Shown in pieces: positions 18,076 to 26,384 of a DNA stretch of 64,000 nucleotides. The position numbers and the translations under genes were made by a program. This DNA comes from Candidatus Litorirhabdus singularis. GTDB lineage: Bacteria; Pseudomonadota; Gammaproteobacteria; Pseudomonadales; Halieaceae. Position 1 is the stretch's first letter, and every line of letters begins with the position of its first letter. Under the pieces are notes generated by a model. It did no database searches. It was not told the origin of the DNA and worked only from the letters and a program-made list of their open reading frames with translations. The stretch spans positions 1,178,001 to 1,242,000 of the forward strand of contig NZ_SHNN01000002.1 of the NCBI RefSeq assembly GCF_026262625.1. The letters are read 5' to 3'.

Positions 18076-18417
18076 ATGAACGAACCCCAGGCCGATACTC
18101 GAACGCCCTCGCCGCCCTACGGCTACTCCAGGCTCTGTCTCTATCCGCTAGAGCAGCAGCTGCGCATTGTTGCTGAGTTCTACGTACACAATATTCGCCC
18201 CAGTCGGATCGCCTATCGTATGGGTATCGATATTGATCTGGTGGATAAGCTAATCGGCGGTGAGGTACATCAGGAAGCCTTTAACCAAATGGTCATATAC
18301 TATCGCAAGCGCCGCCGCAGCCAGCGCTTAAGCCAGGCCAAGAAGCTGACCGGGACGGCGAGAGTAGAGCTTCAAGAAGGTATTGAACGCGATTTTCGCG
18401 AGGCAGACCCGCTTTAG
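18076..18417 (+). CDS. Small conserved protein, possible helix-turn-helix
   Basis: Protein of 113 residues that I cannot assign. The middle part (YVHNIRPSRIAYRMGIDIDLVDKLI, described here by its ends) reads like a helix-turn-helix: a helix, a short turn after the Gly, and a second helix, resembling resolvase- or sigma-type DNA-binding segments. It is followed by a basic stretch (KRRRSQR). A role in DNA or RNA binding is therefore suggested but unproven. It is transcribed with the glyoxalase II-like gene, 9 bp apart, and converges with the second Rieske gene. Confidence 0.68.
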   Translation: MNEPQADTRTPSPPYGYSRLCLYPLEQQLRIVAEFYVHNIRPSRIAYRMGIDIDLVDKLIGGEVHQEAFNQMVIYYRKRRRSQRLSQAKKLTGTARVELQEGIERDFREADPL

Positions 18418-18429
18418 ACCGCGCGCCAT

Positions 18430-18448
18430 AGCCCTAACATAACGGGCT
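18430..18448. terminator. Weak hairpin between convergent genes
   Basis: AGCCC (18430-18434) and GGGCT (18444-18448) can form a 5 bp stem with a 9-base loop in the 49 bp gap between two convergent genes. There is no T run on either side, so this is at best a weak bidirectional terminator. Confidence 0.3.
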
Positions 18449-18466
18449 TAGGAGCATCCGCAGCAA

Positions 18467-19777
18467 TCACCGATCGAAGGCCTCTTTGTGCCCGATACAC
18501 TGGTCCAGATACTGGTGGAAATGCGCCACCCTGCATTCAGTCTCGTGTAACCAGACTCCGGCAAAGCCCTCAGAATGCATACCCTGCTGAGCATGGCGTA
18601 ACAGTGATAAATCCTGGTCGATAGTCGGGGTCATGCTATGGCGTCCGGCAATAACGTCTTCATAGGTAAAGCTCTCATGCTCAGGTCGCTGTTGCGGCTT
18701 GGGCTGCGCCGCATCTTCAGTCAACATTTCAAACGAAAACTTGTCCAGATAGCTCTGGTTGGGGTCGGTCGCATGCGGCCGCACCCGCATCAGCCACATC
18801 ATTTCAGGCTGATAGGTACACACCATGTTCGGAAATACGTTGGTCTGCATCACATCAGTGAGTTCCTCGTCACTGAAATTACTGAAATGAGGCATAGGTC
18901 CTGCCGCCAGTTTTCGTTTGGCAGCACGGATCGCGGGCTGGATCTCCTCGACCCTGCCCACAAAATCATTGGCATCCAGACCCAACGCTGAAAGCTGCAT
19001 CTCCAGTAATTCAGGTGGACTGTCGGGCTGCGAAAACTGCGCGTCCGTCGTCGCACCGGGCACCCACACACGGGTGTGACCGCCCGCGTAAAGATCACTG
19101 CGCGCATTGCTGCAATCGACAAAGCTGCGGTGCTGAGGGTGCAGGTAATGGACATGATAGAGCTCACCAAAATTGTCTACCACCGCTTTCCAGTTACAGT
19201 TAACCAGTACAGTTTGATCCTGCATCAGCGTCATCGCCTCAAACTGATAGTGCTGCATAAGCGGCAGCATATCGCGCAGGAATTCTGCTAGCGGTGGTGC
19301 TGCTGAATCAAGGCATACCCATACTAACCCCAAGGCAGTCTCACAGCGCACCTCCTCCAGATTGACGCGGTCCTCTGGCAGACCATGCTGAAAATGGTCA
19401 CTGGCCGGCGCGTAAGTCATTTCACCTTCAGGGTTATAACGCCAACTGTGATAGGGGCAGCGAAAGCTATCACGCTTACCGCAAGGCTCATCCACCAGAC
19501 GCACGCCACGGTGCTGACAAACATTGTAAAATGCGCGCGGGTCGCCATCTTTGTCGCAGGTCAAAAGCAAACTCTCAGCACCGATTTCGTACACCACAAA
19601 ATCCCCCGCTTCCAGCAGGTCACTAAGGGGAGCGGCCACCTGCCAGGTTTTGCTCCATACTGTTTGCCATTCGCGCTGCATCCAGTCATAGGATATATAG
19701 CGCTCTTTCCCAAAATTGCGCACCGGTTGCGGTAGCGGCTGCGTGCTGGACTGCACGATAGAAGGTACGTCTGCCAT
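18467..19777 (-). CDS. Rieske oxygenase alpha subunit (second copy)
   Basis: Rieske non-heme iron oxygenase of 436 residues. Rieske ligands are Cys87, His89, Cys107 and His110 (CQHRG and CPYHSW). The mononuclear iron ligands follow an NWK motif, with His208 and His213. The CPYHSW variant, and C-terminal HFHQYLDQC-type ends, are found in choline- or carnitine-monooxygenase-like and salicylate-hydroxylase-like clades. It is unlike the protein at 159-1559 outside the motifs. No ferredoxin or reductase gene is adjacent. AGGAG precedes ATG 19777. It diverges from the PQQ dehydrogenase gene across 186 bp. Confidence 0.88.
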   Translation of the reverse strand: MADVPSIVQSSTQPLPQPVRNFGKERYISYDWMQREWQTVWSKTWQVAAPLSDLLEAGDFVVYEIGAESLLLTCDKDGDPRAFYNVCQHRGVRLVDEPCGKRDSFRCPYHSWRYNPEGEMTYAPASDHFQHGLPEDRVNLEEVRCETALGLVWVCLDSAAPPLAEFLRDMLPLMQHYQFEAMTLMQDQTVLVNCNWKAVVDNFGELYHVHYLHPQHRSFVDCSNARSDLYAGGHTRVWVPGATTDAQFSQPDSPPELLEMQLSALGLDANDFVGRVEEIQPAIRAAKRKLAAGPMPHFSNFSDEELTDVMQTNVFPNMVCTYQPEMMWLMRVRPHATDPNQSYLDKFSFEMLTEDAAQPKPQQRPEHESFTYEDVIAGRHSMTPTIDQDLSLLRHAQQGMHSEGFAGVWLHETECRVAHFHQYLDQCIGHKEAFDR

Positions 19778-19963
19778 TGCGGCTCCTGAGTCAATTTGAT
19801 AACGCTGAAGAACATTAAGTCTACGTCATCAAATAATCAATTGCAGGTGCTGCCTGCATGGCCGTTCACGCCAGCAAACCCTGACCGCAAACACCATTTA
19901 TTCGTAGTGGCGAGCGCGCTATCCTGACCCGGCAGGCAGTAAAGCCGCCATAAGAGCTTACCG

Positions 19964-22225
19964 GTGCAAAAGACAATCAAACCTATGCAACAGCTGGCAC
20001 GAACTGGAAACACCCGTCAGCGGCTAACAACTGTCTGCATTAGCTGGCTGCTGCTGTTAGCCGGGTGCAGCGATCCGCACACCGGCAGCCGCTATGCAGC
20101 TGTGGAATCGCCACTAGCGCAACCCGATACCGAATGGCGCCATTATCTCGGCGACTCAGCGTTCACACACTATTCATCACTACAGCAAATAGACGTTACG
20201 AACGTAGGTCAGCTGCAAGAGGTGTGGCGCTACCGAGCCGGTGGCGAGCTGCCTCACGGCGGCAGCCAAATGACCTGCAACCCTCTGATTGTCAAAGCCA
20301 TCCTTTACTGCACCGGTCCCGACCTCAGCGTATTCGCTCTGGACGCAGCCACCGGTAAAGAGCTGTGGCGCACCGCCACCGATGACAGCTTCAGCCGTCA
20401 CGGTATCAATACACTGCGCGGTCTGAGTTACTGGGAAGATAAGACCCAGAACGAAAATCAGAGCCCGCAGCGGCTTCTAATGACAGCAGGCGGCCACCTG
20501 TATGCGCTCGATGCACGCACCGGTCAGCCCATTGCGGACTTCGGCGACAACGGTAGGGTCAGTCTGCATACCGGTTTGCCCGACTGGGCCAGTGACAGCC
20601 TGGTGGTCACCACCACCCCGGGCACGGTCTACGGCGACCTATTGATTCTCGGCAGCCGCGTCTCTGAATTCAAAGGCGCCGCGCCCGGTCATATCCGCGC
20701 CTTTGATATTCGCAGTGGTGCACTGCGCTGGACCTTTCGCACTATTCCCGCCGCCGGCGAATTCGGCGCCGAGACATGGCCCTCCGCCTCCCTTGAGCGT
20801 GCCGGTGGTGCCAATGCCTGGGCTGGCTTAGCGGTTGATCAGAAGCGCGGCATGGTGTTCGCACCTACCGGTTCCGCCAGCTTTGATTTCTACGGTGGCG
20901 ACCGTCACGGGGACAATTTATTCGCCAATTCACTGGTCGCTCTAGACGCCAACAACGGAGAGCGTCTGTGGCACTATCAGTTTGTACGCCACGATGTGTG
21001 GGACCGGGACTTACCGTCACCACCCAACCTGATCACCGTACAACGTGACGGCAGCAGCATTGACGCAGTTGCGCAAGCCACCAAGAGCGGCCACGTCTTT
21101 GTGTTCGACCGCGATAGCGGCCAGCCCTTGTTTCCCATTGAAGAAATCACCGTAACCGGCACTCCCCTGCCGGGCGAGAGTCTGGCTGCCAGTCAACCAC
21201 TGCCGACCGCGCCACCCCCGTTTACCCGCCAACAGTTTGCAGCTTCAACGCGAGACGCGGCAACCGTGGCTTATCTGCAGCAAAAACTAAGCACCTTTCC
21301 ACCGCACCAACCCTTTCAGGCCCCGGACACTGGCGGCACGATTATCTATCCCGGTATCGACGGCGGCGCCGAATGGGGCGGCATGGCCTGGGATCCACAG
21401 AGCAGCCTGCTGTTTGTGAACGCCAACGAAGTCCCCTTCCAGCTGGCGCTCACCGAGCTGCCGGAAGGTCAGGGAGATGGCATTGAAGTAGCTTATATGA
21501 TGCTCTGCTCCGGTTGTCATGGCGGCGATCTGGCCGGTGATGGGGTTGGTATACCTTCGCTGCGTGATCTTGGCGACCGTCTGTCGCCATTGGAGGCATT
21601 GCGAGTAGTGCGTGAGGGTCGCGGACGTATGCCGGCGTTTACCCAGCTGAAGTGGTACGAGCAAGCGGCGACACTCTGGTACGTTTACAACTGGGATGCC
21701 AATGACGTGGTTCCAAGCCACGGTACCGACCAGGATGACACAGCAACCACCCATGACAGGTCGCGCAACTATCTCAACGCCGGCTATCAACGCTTGCTGG
21801 ATCAAGATGGTCTGCCCGCTTCAGAGCCTCCCTGGGGCACCTTGACGGCGATTGACGTCGACAACAATCGCATTGCCTGGCGCACCCCGCTGGGAGATTA
21901 CCCCGCCGCAACGCAGCTGGGGTTGAGTGGACTGGGCGCTGAAAACTACGGTGGCCCGATAGTCACCGCCGGCGGACTGCTATTCATAGCCGCCACGCCG
22001 GACGCTCAGTTTCGTGCCTTCGATTCCGGTACTGGCCAACTATTATGGCAAACTAGGCTCGACACTGCCGGCTATGCCACTCCCGCGACTTACGCCGTCA
22101 ATGGGCGTCAGTTTGTCGTTATAGCCGCAGGCGGTGGTAAGCTGGGCACGGCATCTGGCAGCGAATACATTGCCTTTGCCCTGCCCACCACCGACCACAA
22201 CACCACGACAACAGTAGCGCATTAG
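19964..22225 (+). CDS. PQQ-dependent dehydrogenase lipoprotein with inserted cytochrome c domain
   Basis: Periplasmic quinoprotein of about 753 residues. The N-terminus has a lipoprotein signal peptide with lipobox LLAGC near residue 35. The body is an eight-bladed PQQ propeller of the glucose/quinate-type family (repeated Trp-docking strands such as GKELWRT, GALRWTF and GERLWHY). A c-type heme domain is inserted near 505-575: CSGCH at Cys515, Cys518 and His519, with a candidate axial Met in GRGRMPAF. It would oxidise an alcohol or polyol and pass electrons to its own heme. The start may be GTG 19964 or ATG 19985; neither has a good ribosome site. The P450 gene follows after 2 bp. Confidence 0.87.
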   Translation: MQKTIKPMQQLARTGNTRQRLTTVCISWLLLLAGCSDPHTGSRYAAVESPLAQPDTEWRHYLGDSAFTHYSSLQQIDVTNVGQLQEVWRYRAGGELPHGGSQMTCNPLIVKAILYCTGPDLSVFALDAATGKELWRTATDDSFSRHGINTLRGLSYWEDKTQNENQSPQRLLMTAGGHLYALDARTGQPIADFGDNGRVSLHTGLPDWASDSLVVTTTPGTVYGDLLILGSRVSEFKGAAPGHIRAFDIRSGALRWTFRTIPAAGEFGAETWPSASLERAGGANAWAGLAVDQKRGMVFAPTGSASFDFYGGDRHGDNLFANSLVALDANNGERLWHYQFVRHDVWDRDLPSPPNLITVQRDGSSIDAVAQATKSGHVFVFDRDSGQPLFPIEEITVTGTPLPGESLAASQPLPTAPPPFTRQQFAASTRDAATVAYLQQKLSTFPPHQPFQAPDTGGTIIYPGIDGGAEWGGMAWDPQSSLLFVNANEVPFQLALTELPEGQGDGIEVAYMMLCSGCHGGDLAGDGVGIPSLRDLGDRLSPLEALRVVREGRGRMPAFTQLKWYEQAATLWYVYNWDANDVVPSHGTDQDDTATTHDRSRNYLNAGYQRLLDQDGLPASEPPWGTLTAIDVDNNRIAWRTPLGDYPAATQLGLSGLGAENYGGPIVTAGGLLFIAATPDAQFRAFDSGTGQLLWQTRLDTAGYATPATYAVNGRQFVVIAAGGGKLGTASGSEYIAFALPTTDHNTTTTVAH

Positions 22226-22227
22226 TC

Positions 22228-23463
22228 ATGTTGAAAAGCCCCGCTGAATTTGATCTGCTGGCGCCCAACACTGTCGAAAACCCCTACCCGTTCTTTGCGT
22301 CACTCCTACGCGAAGCGCCGGTCTACCAATTGCCGGGAACCAACGTTTACCTGGTCGCCTCGGCACAGCTGATAGATTCGGTACTGCAAAACCAGGACGA
22401 CTATTCGGCCAACCTCACCGGCATACTGGTCACCGGCACAGATGGTAAGGCGGAGCTGTTCGACCTAACCCAGTTTGGCAGTGCCGTCGACGCTATCGCC
22501 AACGCCGACGAGCCAACCCATAGTGTGCATCGCAGGCTAGTACTGCCGCAGCTGACGGCGCGCAAGGTAGCCGCGATGGAGCGAGAAATACGCGACTGGA
22601 GCCAACAACGGATTGAAGATTTCATCAGCGCTGGCGGCGGCGATTGGGTGACAGCAGTTGCTGATCCCATACCTGTACTGGCCATGTCGCGACTGGTCGG
22701 TCTGCCGCCAGAAGACTTACCACAGTTATTAAAATGGGCCTTCAGTGGCGGCGAGATACTCGCCGGGACAACCACGCTGGAGCAGATGGTGGCACTCGGC
22801 AGCGCTACCGCAGATATGGCCGGTTACCTGAACAAACAATTACAGCAGGCGCTGCAGGCACCGCACAAAAACACCTCAGAATGCGTTCTGGATGAACTGG
22901 TTGCGGGTATACGCCTTAAGCAAATCAGCGAAGCCGAAGCAGTATCTATTATGGTGGTACTGGTGGGTGCGGCAGGAGAGTCCACCTCCAGCCTGACTGG
23001 CAGTGCCGTACGCATACTGGCACAGAATTCAGATTTACAGCGGCGGCTACGTCAGCAGCCGTCCCTGATTGATGCCTTCATCGAAGAAGTGGTGCGCCTG
23101 GAATCACCCTTCAAAGGTCACTACCGGGTGGTCAAGCGTGCCACCACTCTCGGCACTATCACGCTACCAGAACAAGCCAGAGTCCTGCTGTTGTGGTCGG
23201 CGGCCAATCGCGACCCGGATCACTATGCGGCGGCGACCAGTGTTGACCTGGAGCGTGAGCGCCCCCGCGACCACCTCGGTTTTGGGCGCGGTATACACTT
23301 TTGTGTCGGCGCACGCCTGGCACGTCTGGAGGCCAAAATTATGCTGGAGGAATTGCTTGTGCAAACTTCAGACTTTCAACTGACGGCAGATCCGGTGCAT
23401 GTACCCAGCATCTTTGTGCGGCGACTGTCGCAGCTACCATTGAAGGTCAGCGGCCCCGCCTAA
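22228..23463 (+). CDS. Cytochrome P450
   Basis: Soluble bacterial P450 of 411 residues. The heme-thiolate loop FGRGIHFCVGARL holds the proximal Cys359. The ExxR helix reads EEVVRLESP, continued by the ERR-triad Arg region, and the I-helix oxygen-activation motif is AAGEST, a variant of the common AGxET/T. It likely hydroxylates a hydrophobic substrate using an external ferredoxin. It begins 2 bp after the PQQ dehydrogenase stop, so the two form an operon and perhaps oxidise the same compound in different compartments. Its 3' end overlaps the convergent cupredoxin gene by 17 bp. Confidence 0.92.
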   Translation: MLKSPAEFDLLAPNTVENPYPFFASLLREAPVYQLPGTNVYLVASAQLIDSVLQNQDDYSANLTGILVTGTDGKAELFDLTQFGSAVDAIANADEPTHSVHRRLVLPQLTARKVAAMEREIRDWSQQRIEDFISAGGGDWVTAVADPIPVLAMSRLVGLPPEDLPQLLKWAFSGGEILAGTTTLEQMVALGSATADMAGYLNKQLQQALQAPHKNTSECVLDELVAGIRLKQISEAEAVSIMVVLVGAAGESTSSLTGSAVRILAQNSDLQRRLRQQPSLIDAFIEEVVRLESPFKGHYRVVKRATTLGTITLPEQARVLLLWSAANRDPDHYAAATSVDLERERPRDHLGFGRGIHFCVGARLARLEAKIMLEELLVQTSDFQLTADPVHVPSIFVRRLSQLPLKVSGPA

Positions 23464-24088
23464 CCCACAGGGTGGCTACTATAATACCCATCAAAAACAC
23501 GGCTGACAGCGGCAACCAGCTGCCGCGCGGCAAATAACTATCTCGGTAAAACGACCTACTGACCCCCGGCACGCTCCATAGATTACCGCTGCCTTTGCCC
23601 ACCACCAGTTGTCCCTTCATACCTTTCTCCATGTGCTGGGCCATATCGCAATGAATCAGGTAAGTGCGGTCATCCCCGGGCACGATAAATGTGCCGCTCA
23701 CGCTGGCGCCGGCGTTGGCTTCCAGGTGAAACATGCCGGTGGGATACAGGTACTTCGGCAAACCATGCACCATCCACTGATGGCGCACTTCATCGCGATT
23801 GCTAAAATTGACGGTCACCCGCGCACAGGGCTCAACCCGCACTTCATGCATGCTGAGACCAAAACTGGTGCCCGGTACTGCCGCGGCAAACTCCTGCCCG
23901 GCGGCGATATCAAAGTCATAGTCACGGGAGATCGCATCGCAGCCGCGCGGCAGGCGGTCATGATTGGCATTCATCACCATACCGGCTGTATCTAGCTGCA
24001 TATTGTGATGGCCAGCGTGCTGAGCCAAAGCGCAAGTCGGCGCTAAAGCCAGCAGCCACAGTAGTGCTAGCGTCCTGATCTTAGCCAT
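23447..24088 (-). CDS. Exported cupredoxin with C-terminal membrane anchor
   Basis: Protein of 213 residues. A signal peptide ends at about ALA-22, followed by a His/Met-rich start (HAGHH). A cupredoxin domain covers about 65-165, with likely type-1 copper ligands His103 or His108 (RHQWMVH), Cys147, His152 and Met157 (HCDMAQHMEKGM). A single helix at 190-208 followed by Arg-rich residues anchors the C-terminus. It should carry electrons or copper at the outer face of the inner membrane. ATG 24088 overlaps the upstream multicopper oxidase gene by 22 bp, showing coupling. An in-frame earlier start at 24202 lies deep inside that gene and is rejected. Confidence 0.83.
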   Translation of the reverse strand: MAKIRTLALLWLLALAPTCALAQHAGHHNMQLDTAGMVMNANHDRLPRGCDAISRDYDFDIAAGQEFAAAVPGTSFGLSMHEVRVEPCARVTVNFSNRDEVRHQWMVHGLPKYLYPTGMFHLEANAGASVSGTFIVPGDDRTYLIHCDMAQHMEKGMKGQLVVGKGSGNLWSVPGVSRSFYRDSYLPRGSWLPLSAVFLMGIIVATLWVRRGR

Positions 24089-25734
24089 GACAATAGTGTT
24101 CCCAGCAGACCACCCAGAGCCAGCATCAGCACACTCAGGCGCAGCAACAATATCCAATCGGGGCCCGGGTCTCCAAACAAGCCCGGTGCGTAGCTTTGCC
24201 ACACTGGCAACTGCTTGCGGTAGTAGGCTACTGTGAAATAATTATCCCAGGATACACCTTGCGTGCGCGGCCAACCCGACTCCCCCATATACTCTTCGTA
24301 AACAATGGCGCTGATATTACCGCCCGGCCCTATACCGTCATTGGTGACGCCCTGATACTGATGGTCATGAAAGGGCCAGATACCCGGCCCATAGGCGTGA
24401 ACACCATCGTTCTCCAATATCAGGTCCAGCTCGGCTCGCTGTGAAGTTGCCAACCACACCACGTCGCGCGCCGAACGAGCCGCTTCGGGAACCGCACTGC
24501 CATCCTCTGCAACCACAACAAATTTGTGGCCATGGGTATGTAATGCAATGCCCTTGGCGCCGCCGTTTACTACCCGCAATTTAATCCGGTCGCCGGGCGC
24601 GGCAACCACCAGTGACTCTCGAAATGTGTAAGGGAAAGAGCGGCCATTGAGCGTGAAGTAATCCATGCTGGCGTCGGTAATATCGTACTCACGATGCATG
24701 GAGCGCGTGATCACACGGGGGTCATTACTGTGCTGAATTCGCTCACTGAGCTGCTGATCTAGATCCAGGTAATGCAGGTCATACTCCTGCTGATAAGACT
24801 CGCGCACCGCCACCGCCGGCGCGCGCACTTGCCCGGCACCGACATTGATGGTTTGGACCCAGTTATTCGGACGGTTTTCCTCAATCACAAACAGCCCCTG
24901 TAAACCCATCATCACGTGCACATGAGGCTGTACGTGACAGTGATAGAACATGGTGCCGGCGTGCCGTGGGGTCAGTTCATAGCTGCGTGCCATGCCCGGC
25001 ATCACCGGTACTTCACTGGTCAGCGGCACCCCGTCATTGCCAGCGCCGGTAGCCGTAGTAAAGCCATGGTCGGCACCGTGCAGGTGCAGCGTGTGTGGCA
25101 TGTAGTGGGTATTTTCCAGCGTGATGATAACGCGATCACCCTGCTCAACCCGCAGCGCTGGCGATGGCAGGCGCAACGCGCTGCGCGCCTGATTAGATTC
25201 AAAATTCTCGGTTGCCATACCTGCCAGCTTGGGCGCAAATACCCAGAGCCCGGGTGTAATACCTGGCGCCAACGCATAGCTAGTCACAGGATCACGGGAC
25301 TCCGCTGAACTGCCGTTAAGTTCAGCGACCTCCAGTCGAATGTGAATCACATCCGGATCACCGTCGCCGTCCAGATCAGCGCCTTTTTCTACCGCGTCTG
25401 CGGTCAGGCCGCTGCGCATCAAGACCCTATGCGATACATTATTGGTGCCACGCACGGCAGCAGCAACCAACCACGGATTGTCCGCCACACAACCGGCCAC
25501 CGCCTGCACCGTAACGCCCTCAATCTCTTGCTCATCACGCCAACCGGCCTCACCGCCGGGGCAATAATCCTCCGGCGTTTCAGCATTTGCCGCCAGTGGT
25601 CCTGGCAGGCTGCGCCAGGGGGCCGCTCCGAACCACTGTGTCAGTGCTATGCGCACGGTATCCGGATACCACTGCGGCGGCCAAGCCAACAGCACTAATG
25701 CGATACAGATCAGAGCGAGTCTAGTGCTGCGCAT
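24067..25734 (-). CDS. Membrane-anchored multicopper oxidase-like protein
   Basis: Protein of 555 residues with an N-terminal signal or anchor helix and a C-terminal helix (about 528-550) ending in Arg residues. Four His-x-His motifs can form a trinuclear copper cluster: His217/219, His265/267 (HCH), His399/401 and His456/458 (HDH). The type-1 set (Cys266, His271, Met275/276) is in the first cupredoxin domain, while the last motif has Asp457 where three-domain laccases have Cys. This matches two-domain oxidases with the type-1 site in domain 1. Residues 50-160 form an unusual N-terminal region with a Ca-loop-like DLDGDGDPD (120-128). ATG 25734 has GGAGA upstream. The oxidised substrate is unknown. 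Confidence 0.82.
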   Translation of the reverse strand: MRSTRLALICIALVLLAWPPQWYPDTVRIALTQWFGAAPWRSLPGPLAANAETPEDYCPGGEAGWRDEQEIEGVTVQAVAGCVADNPWLVAAAVRGTNNVSHRVLMRSGLTADAVEKGADLDGDGDPDVIHIRLEVAELNGSSAESRDPVTSYALAPGITPGLWVFAPKLAGMATENFESNQARSALRLPSPALRVEQGDRVIITLENTHYMPHTLHLHGADHGFTTATGAGNDGVPLTSEVPVMPGMARSYELTPRHAGTMFYHCHVQPHVHVMMGLQGLFVIEENRPNNWVQTINVGAGQVRAPAVAVRESYQQEYDLHYLDLDQQLSERIQHSNDPRVITRSMHREYDITDASMDYFTLNGRSFPYTFRESLVVAAPGDRIKLRVVNGGAKGIALHTHGHKFVVVAEDGSAVPEAARSARDVVWLATSQRAELDLILENDGVHAYGPGIWPFHDHQYQGVTNDGIGPGGNISAIVYEEYMGESGWPRTQGVSWDNYFTVAYYRKQLPVWQSYAPGLFGDPGPDWILLLRLSVLMLALGGLLGTLLSWLRSGR

Positions 25735-26380
25735 GGATACGTCTCCACCACAGGCCGCCCAGCAGCAGTGCAAATGCCAGTAAGGCCAGCCAGGGCAAGT
25801 GGTTAGGTTTAGCTACGGCAAATGGAAACACTGCTCGATACATGATGTCCTTGTCGGGATGGGGTGCAGTGACAATGCCAATGTAATCACCGGCCATTTG
25901 AAAGTCGTATTCTGCCAACAGTTGATTGCCTGAAAACACAGCAGCCGGCTGATAAAATACAGTGCGCGCGTCCAGATCTTCCAGCGCCGCAATATTCTCC
26001 CAGCGAGTAAAAATACCCCAGTCATCATCATCGCGAATAATTCGAAAGTCCACACCGACCTCCTTCATGCTGCCATGCAAGTAGTCCAGAACAAACAGGG
26101 TGGGACCGGTATCAGGCAGGTCCTCGCAAAATTCACTGTCGCCACGGGTCTCTGATTGGTAGACGGTAAAATGAGCAGTGTATAGCCCAATTTCGATCAT
26201 ACAACTGCCCGCTTCGCCAACCACGCCACCTGCCGACCACACCACGGCCGACTGTGGCATTAGCCACAGACACAGCAGTGGTGCAATTAGCCACCGCCAC
26301 AAAACTGCCGAACGCTTACCGCGACATGATTTGTAGCCATCATCTGGTGTCGATCGAGCTGACATTAGCAGGCCGCTCAA
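25721..26380 (-). CDS. Exported protein of unknown function with C-terminal anchor
   Basis: Protein of about 219 residues. An internal signal sequence runs near 26-49 (ending VVWSAGG). A beta-rich domain of about 130 residues follows, with two Cys (near 59 and 84), and then a C-terminal helix (about 195-211) with WWRR after it. No family name comes to mind. It looks like a conserved companion of the multicopper oxidase and cupredoxin. The domain resembles immunoglobulin-like periplasmic domains of metal-handling proteins only in general layout. The start is TTG 26380 or ATG 26365, with no clear ribosome site; the TTG lies 4 bases after the dehydrogenase stop. It overlaps the oxidase gene by 14 bp. 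Confidence 0.72.
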   Translation of the reverse strand: MSGLLMSARSTPDDGYKSCRGKRSAVLWRWLIAPLLCLWLMPQSAVVWSAGGVVGEAGSCMIEIGLYTAHFTVYQSETRGDSEFCEDLPDTGPTLFVLDYLHGSMKEVGVDFRIIRDDDDWGIFTRWENIAALEDLDARTVFYQPAAVFSGNQLLAEYDFQMAGDYIGIVTAPHPDKDIMYRAVFPFAVAKPNHLPWLALLAFALLLGGLWWRRIHAQH

Positions 26381-26384
26381 GCTA

